Source of the DNA: Oligosphaera ethanolica
Lineage (GTDB): Bacteria; Verrucomicrobiota; Lentisphaeria; Oligosphaerales; Oligosphaeraceae
Assembly: GCF_030814695.1 (NCBI RefSeq)
Contig: NZ_JAUSVL010000001.1
Location: forward strand, 62,001 to 126,000
Direction: 5' to 3'
Length of the DNA stretch: 64,000 nucleotides
This document shows positions 25,830-36,290 of this stretch, piece after piece. The position numbers were made by a program, and so were the translations under genes. Below the pieces are notes generated by a model. That model was not told the origin of the DNA and ran no database searches. It saw nothing but the letters and a program-made list of their open reading frames with translations. Numbering within the stretch: position 1 is the stretch's first letter; every line of letters starts with the position of its first letter.

Positions 25830-27125
25830 TCACAGCAGCATGGCTGCAGTCTCGGCCAGCTCACTGCGCTCGCCACGCATTAGCGTCACATGCGCCGACA
25901 ACGGACTGGCCAAAAATTTGTCCACCAGCCGGGTCAGGCCATTGGAGTAAGCATTGACGTAAGGATTGTCGATCTGCTCAGGGTCGCCCGTGAGAATGAT
26001 CTTGCTGCCGGCGCCCACGCGAGTAATCACCGTCTTGACTTCCAGCGGTGTCAGATTCTGCGCCTCGTCTATGATGATATACTGATTGGGAATGCTGCGG
26101 CCGCGTATGTACGTCAGTGGCTCGACGCTGATCTCCGGGCAGCTCATCACGTCATTGGGCAAGGTCCGCGCCGGGCATTTCTTGTCCTGCGAGCGGATGA
26201 AATCCAAAGCATCGAACACCGGCTGCATCCACGGCCGCATCTTCTCACTCAAATCGCCCGGCAGATAGCCCAGATCGCGGCTCACCGGCATGGTCGGGCG
26301 AAAAACCAGCAGCCGCTGGTAACGGTTGTCGGCAAAAATCTGCTGCAGGCCGGCCGCCATGGCCAGCAAGGTCTTGCCCGTGCCGGCCTTGCCGGCCAGC
26401 GTCACCAACTTGATCGACTCGTCCAGCAATGCGTCCAGCGTGAAGGTCTGTTCAACATTCAGGCTGCGGATACCGCAAACCACCCGCGTCGTGTCCGCCA
26501 GCGGCCACAACTCGTTGTTCTCGGCGTAGTAACGCGCACAACAGGCGACTTTCGCCTGCCCCTTGAGCTTGGCATAGACGTACTCGTTGGGCTGCAGGAC
26601 CCCCTGGAACTGCCGCAGCGGCTGCCCAGAACGCAGCATCTCCAGCTGCGCCACATCCATCTCCATTACTTGCCAGCCACGCAAGGTGTTGGTATCCCGC
26701 GCCGGCGCCTGCTCGTAGTCCCGCGCATCAAGCCCCAGCGCGTCGGCCTTCACCCGCAAATTGACATTTTGGGTAATGATCACCGGCGCCAAGCCGGCCT
26801 CCTGAAACTGCTTTCCCAGGCGCAGTATCGCCGCCGCCGCCTGGCCATCGCCGCCCGTTACCACCGCGCTCTCGTCAGCCACAATGCGCAGGGTGGAACC
26901 ATTGGCCAAACGAACCCCATCACGCAATGAGCCCTTCCCACGCATGCGGTCAATCAGATGCGCGACTTGCCGCGCATTATGTCCCGTCTCGGTGCTGTCG
27001 TGCTTGAAATGGTCGATTTCCTCAACGACCTCAAGGGGTATCAGCAACTGGCTACCAGGAAAATGCTCCAGCGCCTGAGGGTCAAACAAAAACACATTCG
27101 TGTCCAGAATATACGTTTCCGGCAT
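25830..27125 (-). CDS. PhoH-family protein with N-terminal PIN domain
   Basis: The product is 431 aa, starting MPETYILDTNVFLFD (GAAGG-type RBS). Residues 1-140 are a PIN-like RNase domain with acidic residues in LDTN, EVVEEID and ITQNVNLRVKA. Residues 230-431 are the PhoH ATPase: Walker A LAGKAGTGKTLLA, FRPTMPVSRDLGYLPGDLSEKM, and Walker B YIIIDEAQNLTPLEVK, followed by ILTGDPEQID. This PIN-PhoH fusion (PhoH2 type) is an RNA helicase/RNase. It is transcribed alone, with a 526-base repeat-rich spacer downstream. Confidence 0.94.
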   Translation of the reverse strand: MPETYILDTNVFLFDPQALEHFPGSQLLIPLEVVEEIDHFKHDSTETGHNARQVAHLIDRMRGKGSLRDGVRLANGSTLRIVADESAVVTGGDGQAAAAILRLGKQFQEAGLAPVIITQNVNLRVKADALGLDARDYEQAPARDTNTLRGWQVMEMDVAQLEMLRSGQPLRQFQGVLQPNEYVYAKLKGQAKVACCARYYAENNELWPLADTTRVVCGIRSLNVEQTFTLDALLDESIKLVTLAGKAGTGKTLLAMAAGLQQIFADNRYQRLLVFRPTMPVSRDLGYLPGDLSEKMRPWMQPVFDALDFIRSQDKKCPARTLPNDVMSCPEISVEPLTYIRGRSIPNQYIIIDEAQNLTPLEVKTVITRVGAGSKIILTGDPEQIDNPYVNAYSNGLTRLVDKFLASPLSAHVTLMRGERSELAETAAMLL

Positions 27126-27320
27126 AGCGCCCTTCTCTGTCATCGCGCTGGCCTCAACCAGGCTTAGTCATCCAAATGCATGCATTGCTGATAAAAAAAC
27201 ACCTCTATGCTTTTCTTATCCGCTACCGAGTATTAAGTTTATTTCGTTACTGCGCTGCCAAGCAGAGCGAGAAGATAATCTCCCATTCCCAATAGACAAT
27301 CTGGTCGGAGCTGATCCATA

Positions 27321-28172
27321 ATGCCCATCGCCCCCCTCGCCTTCCGTTTCCAAGACCGCCATATCCCCTGCGATGGCAAGGCCTACCTCATGGGCATCCT
27401 AAATGTCACTCCAGACTCTTTCTCCGATGGCGGCCAATTCATCAGTCTTGACCAGGCTATCGCCCACGGCCACGATCTCGCCCGCAACGGCGCCCACATC
27501 ATCGACGTCGGCGGCGAATCCACCCGACCCGGACACATCCCCGTCAGCACCGAGGAGGAAATCCGCCGCGTCGTCCCCGTCATCCGCGAACTCAGCCGCA
27601 AAATCAGCGTACCCATCAGTGTCGATACCAGCAAAGCCGCCGTCGCCGAAGCCGCCATCCGCGCCGGTGCCAGTATCATCAACGACGTCAGCGCCGGCGA
27701 AAATGACCCCGACGGCATGATCGCAGTCATCAAAAAATACCGCGTCGGCACCATCCTCATGCACAGCCAGCCACTCCCGCCGGACGCCCAGCGCGGCGAC
27801 CTGGCCGCACACGCCATCGCCGCCTACTTCCAACAGCGTCTGGACTCACTCTGCACCGCCACCGGCCTCGACAAAGTCTTCTTCATGCTCGACCCCGGCA
27901 TCGGCTTCCGCAAAGATCTCGCCCAGAACCTCGCCGTCATCAAACACCTCGGCGACTTCCGCGCCCTGGGCTGTCCCGTCCTCATGGGACCTTCCCGCAA
28001 ATCCTTCCTCGGCCGCATCACCGGCCACGATAATCCCCAGGACCGCATCTGGGCCACCGCCGCCGCCGCCGCCGCCTGCGTCGTCCTCGGCGCCGATGTC
28101 ATCCGCGTCCACGACCTCTGCGAAATGCGCGATGTCCTCCTCGTCGCCGAAGCCATCGCCACAGCCGATTAG
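27321..28172 (+). CDS. folP: Dihydropteroate synthase
   Basis: The product is 283 aa. It condenses pABA with hydroxymethyl-dihydropterin pyrophosphate in folate synthesis and is the sulfonamide target. Diagnostic strings: LMGILNVTPDSFSDGGQF, IIDVGGESTRPGHIPVSTEEE, PISVDTSKAAVAEAAIRAG, IINDVSAG, MLDPGIGFRKDLAQNL, MGPSRKSFLG and VIRVHDL. All substrate-binding residues look intact. It heads a same-strand run folP-cdaA-cdaR-miaA, the first two separated by 18 bases. A folP-cdaA pairing is also seen in other bacteria. Confidence 0.96.
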   Translation: MPIAPLAFRFQDRHIPCDGKAYLMGILNVTPDSFSDGGQFISLDQAIAHGHDLARNGAHIIDVGGESTRPGHIPVSTEEEIRRVVPVIRELSRKISVPISVDTSKAAVAEAAIRAGASIINDVSAGENDPDGMIAVIKKYRVGTILMHSQPLPPDAQRGDLAAHAIAAYFQQRLDSLCTATGLDKVFFMLDPGIGFRKDLAQNLAVIKHLGDFRALGCPVLMGPSRKSFLGRITGHDNPQDRIWATAAAAAACVVLGADVIRVHDLCEMRDVLLVAEAIATAD

Positions 28173-28190
28173 CGCCCCGAAAGCCCCGCC

Positions 28191-29063
28191 ATGCGTGACC
28201 AACTCTTCGTCATCATCCGAAACCTCTTCGAGATCGGCATCCTCGCCGCGCTCTTCTACCTGCTTCTGCGGCTACTGCGCGGTACCCGCGGACTGGTCAT
28301 GCTCTCCTCCATCTTCATGCTCTTCGCACTCCTCCAGACCGCCACCTTCATCCTGGACCTGTCTGTCCTCAGCTGGATCCTGCAGAAAATGCTCTATTTC
28401 ATGCCCTTCATCGTCCTCATCATCTTTCAGAATGAAATCCGCCGTATCCTCACTGTCATCAGCATCCAGTATCTCCGCATGCAACACTGGCAGAAGCGCG
28501 GCCAAATGCTCGAAAACCCATTGGTCAAAATACTCTGCGACATCTGCGACAACCTGTCCCAGAACAGCACCGGCGCCCTCATCGCCATCGAACAGAAAAT
28601 CAGCCTCAACAGCCACGCCGAAACTGGCAAGATCATCAACGCGCCTCTGCTTCCTGACAACTCCCTCGTCGAAACCATCTTCTACAGCGGCACGCCCCTC
28701 CACGATGGCGGCATTGTCATCCGCAAAGACAGCATCTACGCCGCTGGCTGCGTCTTCCCCCTCTGCGAGAAGGAGGACTTCCGCTCCGCCCACGGCATGC
28801 GCCACCAGGCCGCCGTCGGCCTCTCTGAACAAACCGACGCCATCGTCATCGTCGTTTCCGAAGAAACTGGCGCCATCAGCATTGCCTTCAATGGCCATCT
28901 GCGCACCATGGGCAACATCGATCAATTCCACCAGCAACTCAAGGTGCTGCTGCCCCCCGAACCAGCACTGGCACCACGCATCGCCTCGTGGTCGCCCATG
29001 CAATGGCTCGGAGCCCTGGCCATCAAAAAAAACAAAACCGTCACTGACGACTCGAAAGAGTAA
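28191..29063 (+). CDS. cdaA: Diadenylate cyclase (c-di-AMP synthase), CdaA type, variant motifs
   Basis: The product is 290 aa. Three N-terminal transmembrane helices (about residues 7-28, 33-55, 60-80) are followed by a DAC domain (about 100-250). It would make c-di-AMP from two ATP. The catalytic motifs are unusual: the 'DGA' motif reads HDGGIVI (D172-G-G174), and the 'RHR' motif reads HGMRHQAAVGLSEQTDA (R204-H-Q206). Catalytic Asp and the first Arg/His are present; the last Arg, which helps bind the ATP phosphates, is Gln. It is followed 5 bases later by a YbbR-domain regulator, the standard cdaA-cdaR order. Confidence 0.93.
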   Translation: MRDQLFVIIRNLFEIGILAALFYLLLRLLRGTRGLVMLSSIFMLFALLQTATFILDLSVLSWILQKMLYFMPFIVLIIFQNEIRRILTVISIQYLRMQHWQKRGQMLENPLVKILCDICDNLSQNSTGALIAIEQKISLNSHAETGKIINAPLLPDNSLVETIFYSGTPLHDGGIVIRKDSIYAAGCVFPLCEKEDFRSAHGMRHQAAVGLSEQTDAIVIVVSEETGAISIAFNGHLRTMGNIDQFHQQLKVLLPPEPALAPRIASWSPMQWLGALAIKKNKTVTDDSKE

Positions 29064-29068
29064 GGCCC

Positions 29069-30091
29069 ATGGCGAGCATACATCGACATCACCGCTTCTT
29101 CATCCGCGACTTCTGGCGCAAACTGGTCGCGCTTGGCCTCGCCTTGCTCGTCTGGAAACTCGTCGACGTCCAGCTCCGCAGCGTCGTGCCAGTCCAGCAA
29201 GTCCGCGTCAAAGTCAAATACGACACGCGTAAATTCTACCTCAAGGAAGACAGCTTCCTGGTTGATCTCGAAGCCAGCACCCCCAGTAAAATGACCCAGC
29301 TGGCCCCCGAGCTCTTCCAGATCGAAGTCGCCCTGCCCACAACCTACGAGCACTCCGGCATCTACTATCTCAAGCTACGCAACCGCCACTTGGTAAAAAA
29401 ACCCCTGCGTGTGAACATCAAAACATTCCAGCCCAATAACTTGGCCATACCCTTCGATGTCATTGAGCAGGAAAAACTCAAAGTCCACGTCAACACCCAG
29501 GGCAAAGTCAAAAGCGGCTTTGAACTTAGCGCCACTGCCCAACCCGATATAGTACGCGTTCTCGGCCCATCCCAAGTGGTCCGCAATCTCCGCGAAATCA
29601 GCACCGAATCCCTGCAGCTCAACCCCGACATCACCAAGAGCTTCAGCGTCCCCCTCGACCTCCTTCCCCCCCACCCTGCCGTCCGCGTTCTCCCCAGCCA
29701 GGTCACGGTCAATGTCGTGGTCGAAAATACCCTCCGCACCGTCTCGCAGTCATTCACCAGCCTTAGCCCCGGGGTCATGCTGCCACTGAAAAACAATCTG
29801 CGGCTGGCGGCACTGCCCGAACAGCTCATCAGTATTCGTCTCCGCGGTCTCTCACGCAGTCTCAATGACATCGATGGCAAGCAACTCCGGCCTTTTCTTG
29901 ATCTAAGCAACGCCACCCAACCAGGCAAATACCAAGCCGAGGTACGCATCTCAAGCCTCCCCCTGGGTATCGAAACCGAGGAAATCACCCCCGCCAGCAT
30001 CGACGTCGAACTGGTCCCCATACCCGACCTGCCCACCACGCCCACCGCCGGCGACAAGACCGCCCCGCCCCCCGCCCCGAATAAACCATGA
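29069..30091 (+). CDS. cdaR: YbbR-domain protein, CdaA regulator
   Basis: The product is 340 aa. A single N-terminal membrane anchor (FWRKLVALGLALLVWKLVDV, residues 15-35) is followed by an extracytoplasmic region with YbbR repeats: VPVQQVRVKVKYD, LKVHVNTQGKVKSGFELSA..PDIVRVLGPSQVVRNLREISTE and a third at SVPLDLLPPHPAVRVLPSQVTVNVVVE. CdaR proteins bind and modulate CdaA at the membrane. The C-terminal tail is Pro-rich (PTTPTAGDKTAPPPAPNKP). It is adjacent to cdaA, as expected for the family. Confidence 0.88.
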   Translation: MASIHRHHRFFIRDFWRKLVALGLALLVWKLVDVQLRSVVPVQQVRVKVKYDTRKFYLKEDSFLVDLEASTPSKMTQLAPELFQIEVALPTTYEHSGIYYLKLRNRHLVKKPLRVNIKTFQPNNLAIPFDVIEQEKLKVHVNTQGKVKSGFELSATAQPDIVRVLGPSQVVRNLREISTESLQLNPDITKSFSVPLDLLPPHPAVRVLPSQVTVNVVVENTLRTVSQSFTSLSPGVMLPLKNNLRLAALPEQLISIRLRGLSRSLNDIDGKQLRPFLDLSNATQPGKYQAEVRISSLPLGIETEEITPASIDVELVPIPDLPTTPTAGDKTAPPPAPNKP

Positions 30092-30149
30092 GGCCGCATC
30101 GCAGCCCCACCCCCCCTGCGCAACCTTGCACCGTCGCCCCGCCCCCCAT

Positions 30150-31139
<990 letters not shown>

Positions 31140-31163
31140 GCTACGCAGCCGCAATCTGCCTGG

Positions 31164-33194
31164 TTACCGTGCCCCGCCCGCCATCTCATAGCGATACAAC
31201 GCATAGCTGCGCGGCTGCGGGAGGGCAAAGTCCACCCGGCCGTCAGCATCGGCGACGACAACGTGGTCCGCGCCCGCGCCAACGATGTGCGTCAGGCGAT
31301 AGCGACATCCCCCCTCCCCGCCATACAGCGCCAGGCGCCGCTGGCCTCGCGGGTTGTCCTCGCGGAAGATCAGGACGTAGCCGCTGCGCGCGTCGGCGAT
31401 GGACTGGAAACCCGTCCAGCCCAGCCCCGACGGCTCATCGCCCAACGGCAGCACCAGCCCGGAATGCATGGCCAGGGCGTGCTCGCGGTAGCACCGCAAC
31501 ACATCCTTCAGGGCAAAGGCCTCCTCAGGCAAGCCCGTGCCCTCGAACCACGCCAGCGGCTGCGCCATCATCGTTATCGCAAAGCAGTACTCGAATGAGT
31601 AGCGCCCGGGCGCCAGCGGGTCATCGCCGTACTTGTCGCCATTCCGCCACGTATTCAAAAACTCAATCTGCAAGCGCCGCGTCGGCACGTACTTGGACAA
31701 GTGCCATAGATTCCGCAAGGTCCAATGCGGGTAGTAGTTGCCCCAGTCCGTGTAACGATTCTCCAGAAAGATATTCCCGTACTCGTAGAAAAAGTGGTAG
31801 CCGTAGCGCCGGCCGGCCGTGCAGTCAAGATTGAACACCGCCGCGCCGTCCGTCGCCTCAGTCACTGCATCGAACATGCGCCGGAGGTTAACTTCGGCCC
31901 GCTTGTCGCCAATGAACACGCCATCAATCTTGAAAATCCGTATGCCGTAGTCGCTATGCAGCCGTATCAGCGTGTCGGCATCGTCCCGCCAGTGCGCGTA
32001 GCTGTCGTCCTTGCTGGGATTGAACCACAGACACAATTCAACACCCTGCTCGCGGCCATACTCGACCACCGGCCGCAGACCGCGGGGAAAGACCTCCGCG
32101 CGTGGCTCCCAGTAGTCCGCGCGCTGCCAAATGCCGTCCAGCGATCCCGAAATGCCGCGGCCGGTATTGCAGGACACGCCTGTCTGCCAGCCGTCATCAA
32201 GCTGTAGATGCGTTATGCCCAGGCGCTTCGCTGCGTCGATCTCGCGCAACGCAAAGGCCTCGCCCATACGCGTGTCCTGGTTGCGATCGCCCCAGGTGTT
32301 CATCATCACCATCTCGTCCCGAGCCGCGTCGAAAACCCGCAGCCGACTCTGGTAGTCCCGCAGCGCCGACAGCTGCGACAGCTCGTCATTCGCGCTCAAG
32401 CCCACCACCACGCTGTAGCCGCGCACCCACTCGTCACCGGCGGCAGCCGTCGCCCGCAGACCCAGGCCAAGCACCGACAGATCGCCGATCCGCAGCACAA
32501 AATCCGCCGGCGGTCGCCCCAGCTGCACTGGCGCGCAAGGCGCCTCCTTGAGCACAAACACCGCCGTATCGCCAAAACTCGGCCGCATCAGCAGGATGTT
32601 GCCCGTCAGCATGCTGTCGCCGCGATAGGGCAAGACCTCCCGCTCACTGACCAGGTTGTTGCAGCGATCCGTCACATCCGCAAAATCCACCGCCCGAGCC
32701 CGCCAATGCACCCCCGGTAGACGCAGACGCTCCGTCACCACGTGGTCGCCGGCACCCTCCGCCAAACGCTCAGACTGCTCCACATTCGCCATATCCGCCA
32801 CCTGCAGCGCCGCCGCCGTCGTCCAGCTTCCGCGCCCCGCCCGCCGCACGTAGTAGTCACAGGCAATGGCGGGACAATGCTCATACAGCCGGAAGACCCG
32901 CCGCAGCTCCAGTCCAGAGGCAAACACGCAGGTCACTGTCGCCGCCAAATACCCGTGCCGAGACGGCGTCCCCGACACCTCAGCAACCGTCAAATCCGCC
33001 GCCACCGGCGCATTCGTCTGCCCAGGCAGGGCACAGGACGCACCGCCGGCTAGAGCCAAGCTGCCTCCGCCATCACCCAACGCCAGCGCCAGCGCCGACA
33101 ACAGCCCGCTCTGCCAATCGTAAGTCCTCGTCATCCGCCCGGTGCTCAGCACCAGCAGCCCATCAGTCAATTCAGCGCAACACACACCGCTCAT
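31164..33194 (-). CDS. GH36-type alpha-galactosidase
   Basis: The product is 676 aa, starting MSGVCCAELTDG; the annotated ATG has CAGGAG 12 nt upstream. There is an N-terminal beta-sandwich (1-300) and a central TIM barrel with MMNTWGDRNQD, ITHLQLDDGWQ, ELCLWFNPSKDDS and RIFKIDGVFIGDKRAEVN, where the Asp of KIDG is the expected nucleophile of GH36. FLENRYTDWGNYYPHWTLRNLWHL is also typical. No signal peptide is seen, suggesting intracellular hydrolysis of alpha-galactosides. It is transcribed alone, and its upstream region carries a short GGACGGATC array. Confidence 0.88.
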   Translation of the reverse strand: MSGVCCAELTDGLLVLSTGRMTRTYDWQSGLLSALALALGDGGGSLALAGGASCALPGQTNAPVAADLTVAEVSGTPSRHGYLAATVTCVFASGLELRRVFRLYEHCPAIACDYYVRRAGRGSWTTAAALQVADMANVEQSERLAEGAGDHVVTERLRLPGVHWRARAVDFADVTDRCNNLVSEREVLPYRGDSMLTGNILLMRPSFGDTAVFVLKEAPCAPVQLGRPPADFVLRIGDLSVLGLGLRATAAAGDEWVRGYSVVVGLSANDELSQLSALRDYQSRLRVFDAARDEMVMMNTWGDRNQDTRMGEAFALREIDAAKRLGITHLQLDDGWQTGVSCNTGRGISGSLDGIWQRADYWEPRAEVFPRGLRPVVEYGREQGVELCLWFNPSKDDSYAHWRDDADTLIRLHSDYGIRIFKIDGVFIGDKRAEVNLRRMFDAVTEATDGAAVFNLDCTAGRRYGYHFFYEYGNIFLENRYTDWGNYYPHWTLRNLWHLSKYVPTRRLQIEFLNTWRNGDKYGDDPLAPGRYSFEYCFAITMMAQPLAWFEGTGLPEEAFALKDVLRCYREHALAMHSGLVLPLGDEPSGLGWTGFQSIADARSGYVLIFREDNPRGQRRLALYGGEGGCRYRLTHIVGAGADHVVVADADGRVDFALPQPRSYALYRYEMAGGAR

Positions 33195-33526
33195 AGTTAT
33201 TGTCAACTCCTGTTCCGTAGTGGTTTCTTCAATGCTTGCTTGGGACGGATCGGACGGATCGGACGGATCGGACGGATCGGATCTATCTGATTGATCCGTC
33301 CCATACGTCCCTTACGTCCTATCAAGCTACCCAGAGTTCCCAGCCCCACACCCCAGCGCCGCCGCCAATGAGCCCCACCAGTCCCAGGCGTCCCCCGTAT
33401 CCGCCCCAGCCCCATGGCTGACCACTTCGCCGCAGCAGGCCAATAAGTATAAACAGGTTTGAATAGGTTTCAATGAACTTATATATTCCCCACCGGCTAA
33501 TTTGTCGGCCAGCAAGAATCCGTGTC
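33195..33526. other. Intergenic region with a short 9-bp GGACGGATC array
   Basis: Bases 33244-33282 hold about four to five copies of GGACGGATC, the reverse complement of the GATCCGTCC unit of the large array at 40.77-41.39 kb. The rest is a spacer between divergent genes with no ORF that looks coding. Confidence 0.7.
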
Positions 33527-34594
33527 ATGTCTTGGCAAAAACAACTGGATCGTGCTATGTACTGGTATTATAAGTGGCCCCTAATCATCATCCTGCTGCT
33601 TCTCGGCGTGGGCATCTGCTCGTTCCTTTGGCGCTCATGCGTCGCCCCGGTCTTCTTCACCGATAGCACAACCAGCAGCGCCAATACCGAACAAGTGAGC
33701 AACAGCGATACCACCGCGCCTGAAAACCCAGCCACCACCCCCTTGTCTGGCTTGGAAACCCCCGCGACGGCGCCCTATACCCAGCCAGCAGTTACCACGC
33801 CGACCGCAGTTACCACGCCCGGATCACCCGTCAGCGTCGGCGTTACGCAGCTGCTCAATGCCGCCGACGGCCAGATGCTCGCCGACAAGCCCCTCGCCGC
33901 CCGCGAACTGGCCCGCCGCGCGCTCTCCAGCCCCAGCGTTGTCGAGTTCGACCAGACCTGGTGGCGTGCCGCAACCATCATCAACCAAGCCAACACCATC
34001 TTCATGAACTCCGCCGCACCCTGCCCGGAAAAACAGCCCTACGTCATCCGCAGCGGCGACAGCCTCAGCCGCATCGGCACCCAATTCCACAGCTCAGTCG
34101 GCGCCATCCAGCGCCTCAACGAACTCTCGCGCACCAACCCCATCATCCACCCCGGTAACTCCCTGCAGCTGCTCACCGGCAACTGGGCCATCCGCGTGTC
34201 CAAAAGCCAGTTCGCGCTCCTACTCTACTTCAACAACGATCTCTTCCGGGTCTTCCGCGTCGGCATCGGCCGCCAAGACCGCACACCCGTCGGGACCTTC
34301 GTCATAACCTCGAAAATCGTCCACCCGGCATGGACACCGCCCGGCAAAAACATCCCCTACGGCGACCCCGAAAACATCCTCGGCAGCCACTGGATGGGCC
34401 TAACTCCCACCGGCAGCACCAACCAGGCCCTCCGCGGCTACGGCATCCACGGCACGTGGGAACCTGACAGCATCGGCACCGCCGCCAGCGCCGGCTGTGT
34501 CCGCATGCGCAATGAAGAAGTCGAAGAGCTCTACGACTTCATTCCCATGCCCCTCACCAACGCCCCGCAGGTACCCGTGACCATCTTCGAATGA
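33527..34594 (+). CDS. LysM / L,D-transpeptidase (YkuD) protein
   Basis: The product is 355 aa from MSWQKQLDRAMYWYYKW; an upstream in-frame start is possible. A membrane anchor (LIIILLLLGVGICSFL) is followed by a long Thr/Pro/Ser-rich linker (to about residue 110). A LysM module reads YVIRSGDSLSRIGTQFHSSVGAIQRLNEL, and the C-terminal YkuD domain ends GYGIHGTWEPDSIGTAASAGCVRMRNEEV. His in GIHGT and Cys in SAGCVRM are the catalytic pair. It would make 3-3 crosslinks in peptidoglycan or attach proteins to it, in the periplasm. accA follows 56 bases later. Confidence 0.9.
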   Translation: MSWQKQLDRAMYWYYKWPLIIILLLLGVGICSFLWRSCVAPVFFTDSTTSSANTEQVSNSDTTAPENPATTPLSGLETPATAPYTQPAVTTPTAVTTPGSPVSVGVTQLLNAADGQMLADKPLAARELARRALSSPSVVEFDQTWWRAATIINQANTIFMNSAAPCPEKQPYVIRSGDSLSRIGTQFHSSVGAIQRLNELSRTNPIIHPGNSLQLLTGNWAIRVSKSQFALLLYFNNDLFRVFRVGIGRQDRTPVGTFVITSKIVHPAWTPPGKNIPYGDPENILGSHWMGLTPTGSTNQALRGYGIHGTWEPDSIGTAASAGCVRMRNEEVEELYDFIPMPLTNAPQVPVTIFE

Positions 34595-34650
34595 CCCCCG
34601 CAGCGCTCGCCCCCCGCAATATCAGCCCCTAACGATAGAACCCAAAGACA

Positions 34651-35607
34651 ATGGCAGTACACCTGGAATTCGAATACCCCATCATCGAACTCGAAGAAAA
34701 AATCGTCGCCCTCCATCGCTACAGCAAAACCCACGCTGTCGATCTCGCTCAGGGCATGGAGCTGCTTGAACAACAACTCGCAGCAACCCGCGAAAAACTC
34801 TTCTCGGGACTCACCGCCTGGGAAAAAGTCCAGCTCGCCCGCCACCCCCAGCGGCCCTACCCCCAAGACTACATCCAGGCCATCTTCAGCGATTACCTCG
34901 AGCTGCACGGCGACCGCACCTACGCTGACGACCACGCCATCGTCGGCGGCTTCGCCAAACTCAACGGCCGCAAAGTCATGGTCATCGCCACCCAGAAGGG
35001 CCGCAATCTCAAGCAAAATATCGACGTCAACTTCGGCAGCGCCCAGCCCGAAGGTTACCGCAAGGCCCTCCGCCTGATGAAGCTGGCCGACAAGGTCGGC
35101 TGCCCCATCATCTGCCTCATCGACACCCCCGGCGCCTACCCCGGCATCGCCGCCGAAGAACGGCATATCGGCGAAGCCATCGCCATCAACCTCCGCGAAA
35201 TGTTCCGGCTGAAGGTCCCCGTCGTCTGCGCCATCACCGGCGAAGGCGGCAGCGGCGGCGCCCTCGGACTCTGCGTCGGCAACCGCGTCCTGATCATGCA
35301 ATGCGGCTACTACTCCGTCATCACCCCCGAAGGCTGCGCCGCCATCCTCTGGCGCGCAACCGATGCCGTCCCCAAAGCCGCTGACGCCCTCAAGCTCACC
35401 AGCACCGACCTGCTCAAACTCGGCATCGTGGACGAAATCGTCCCCGAACCTGTCGGCGGCGCTCACCGCGACCCCAAAACCGCCGCCCAACTCCTCCGCG
35501 ACGCCCTCTGCAACAATCTCGCCATGCTCGCTGCCAAAAGCGACGATGAACTCCGCGCCGAACGCTACGAACGATTCCGTAAACTCGGCCAGTTCAGCGA
35601 AGGCTAA
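34651..35607 (+). CDS. accA: Acetyl-CoA carboxylase carboxyltransferase subunit alpha
   Basis: The product is 318 aa, the normal size. With AccD it transfers carboxyl from biotin to acetyl-CoA to give malonyl-CoA for fatty-acid synthesis. Signatures: the N-terminal helical MAVHLEFEYPIIELEEKIVAL, ARHPQRPYPQDYIQ, ELHGDRTYADDHAIVGGFAKL, NFGSAQPEGYRKALRLMKLADKVGCPIICLIDTPGAYPG, and ITGEGGSGGALGLCVGNRVLIMQ. All are intact. accD, accB and accC are not in the window. A small acetyltransferase follows 37 bases later. Confidence 0.97.
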   Translation: MAVHLEFEYPIIELEEKIVALHRYSKTHAVDLAQGMELLEQQLAATREKLFSGLTAWEKVQLARHPQRPYPQDYIQAIFSDYLELHGDRTYADDHAIVGGFAKLNGRKVMVIATQKGRNLKQNIDVNFGSAQPEGYRKALRLMKLADKVGCPIICLIDTPGAYPGIAAEERHIGEAIAINLREMFRLKVPVVCAITGEGGSGGALGLCVGNRVLIMQCGYYSVITPEGCAAILWRATDAVPKAADALKLTSTDLLKLGIVDEIVPEPVGGAHRDPKTAAQLLRDALCNNLAMLAAKSDDELRAERYERFRKLGQFSEG

Positions 35608-35644
35608 GTCACCGGCAACCACCCATAGCGCGAGATCTCTGCAC

Positions 35645-36133
35645 ATGTCCATTGACACCGAACCCATCATCACCGTCGGCCCGGCCAAGGATCAGGACCC
35701 CGAAGCCATCGCCGCACTGCTCATTCCCTACGTCGAGCTCAAAATCGTCCTGCCCCGCTCGCCTGAGGACATCCGCCAATTCCTCCCTAACTTCCTCGTC
35801 GCCAGAGTCAATGACGACGAAGTCATCGGCTCCATCGCCCTCCGCGATTTCAGCGACGGGCTCCAGGAAATCCGCTCCCTCGTCGTCCGTAAAGACTACG
35901 CCGGCAAAGGCCTCGGCACCATGCTCATCGAAGCCGCCGTCGCCATGGCCCGCGAAAGAAAGGCCAAGAAGGTCTTCACCCTCACCGTGCGCCCCCGTCT
36001 CTTTCTCCGCCTTGGCTTCGTCTCCGCGCCCGTGTCGGATTTTCCCGAAAAAGTCTGGAGCGACTGCCTCGCCTGCCCAAAACGCCACTGCTGCGACGAA
36101 GTCGCCCTGGTCATGCCCCTGCAAAACAACTGA
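35645..36133 (+). CDS. GNAT-family N-acetyltransferase (ArgA-like GNAT domain)
   Basis: The product is 162 aa, starting MSIDTEPIITVGP. GNAT features: VIGSIALRDFSDGLQEIRSLVVRKDYAGKGLGTMLIEAAVAMA (beta4 and the R/K-x-x-G-x-G acetyl-CoA loop as KDYAGKGLGT), then KVFTLTVRPRLFLRLGF. The pattern 'EIRSLVV...GKGLG..L...A...A...K..F.LT....FF..LGF' matches the acetyltransferase half of N-acetylglutamate synthase and the small ArgA-like GNATs. C-terminal CPKRHCCDEVAL contributes three Cys and could bind metal. Arginine biosynthesis is possible but not shown. Confidence 0.8.
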   Translation: MSIDTEPIITVGPAKDQDPEAIAALLIPYVELKIVLPRSPEDIRQFLPNFLVARVNDDEVIGSIALRDFSDGLQEIRSLVVRKDYAGKGLGTMLIEAAVAMARERKAKKVFTLTVRPRLFLRLGFVSAPVSDFPEKVWSDCLACPKRHCCDEVALVMPLQNN

Positions 36134-36290
36134 CCCGACCTGCGCGCCGACAAACGACCAGCGACGCCAAGCACGCCTCGCCGGGCTGGTCGCCAGGCCG
36201 GGACGACGTTTCCCCTCGCCAAGGACGAAGCCATTTCCGCCAATCCGCATCACCATGAGTCTTCACCACCACACAGACAAGGAGCTCAGC

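Noticed and set aside
30126..30149. TTG start for miaA
   Set aside because: The ATG at 30150 gives the normal distance to the P-loop, and no RBS supports the TTG.
34531..35688. 385-aa minus-strand frame opposite accA
   Set aside because: Antisense shadow of accA.
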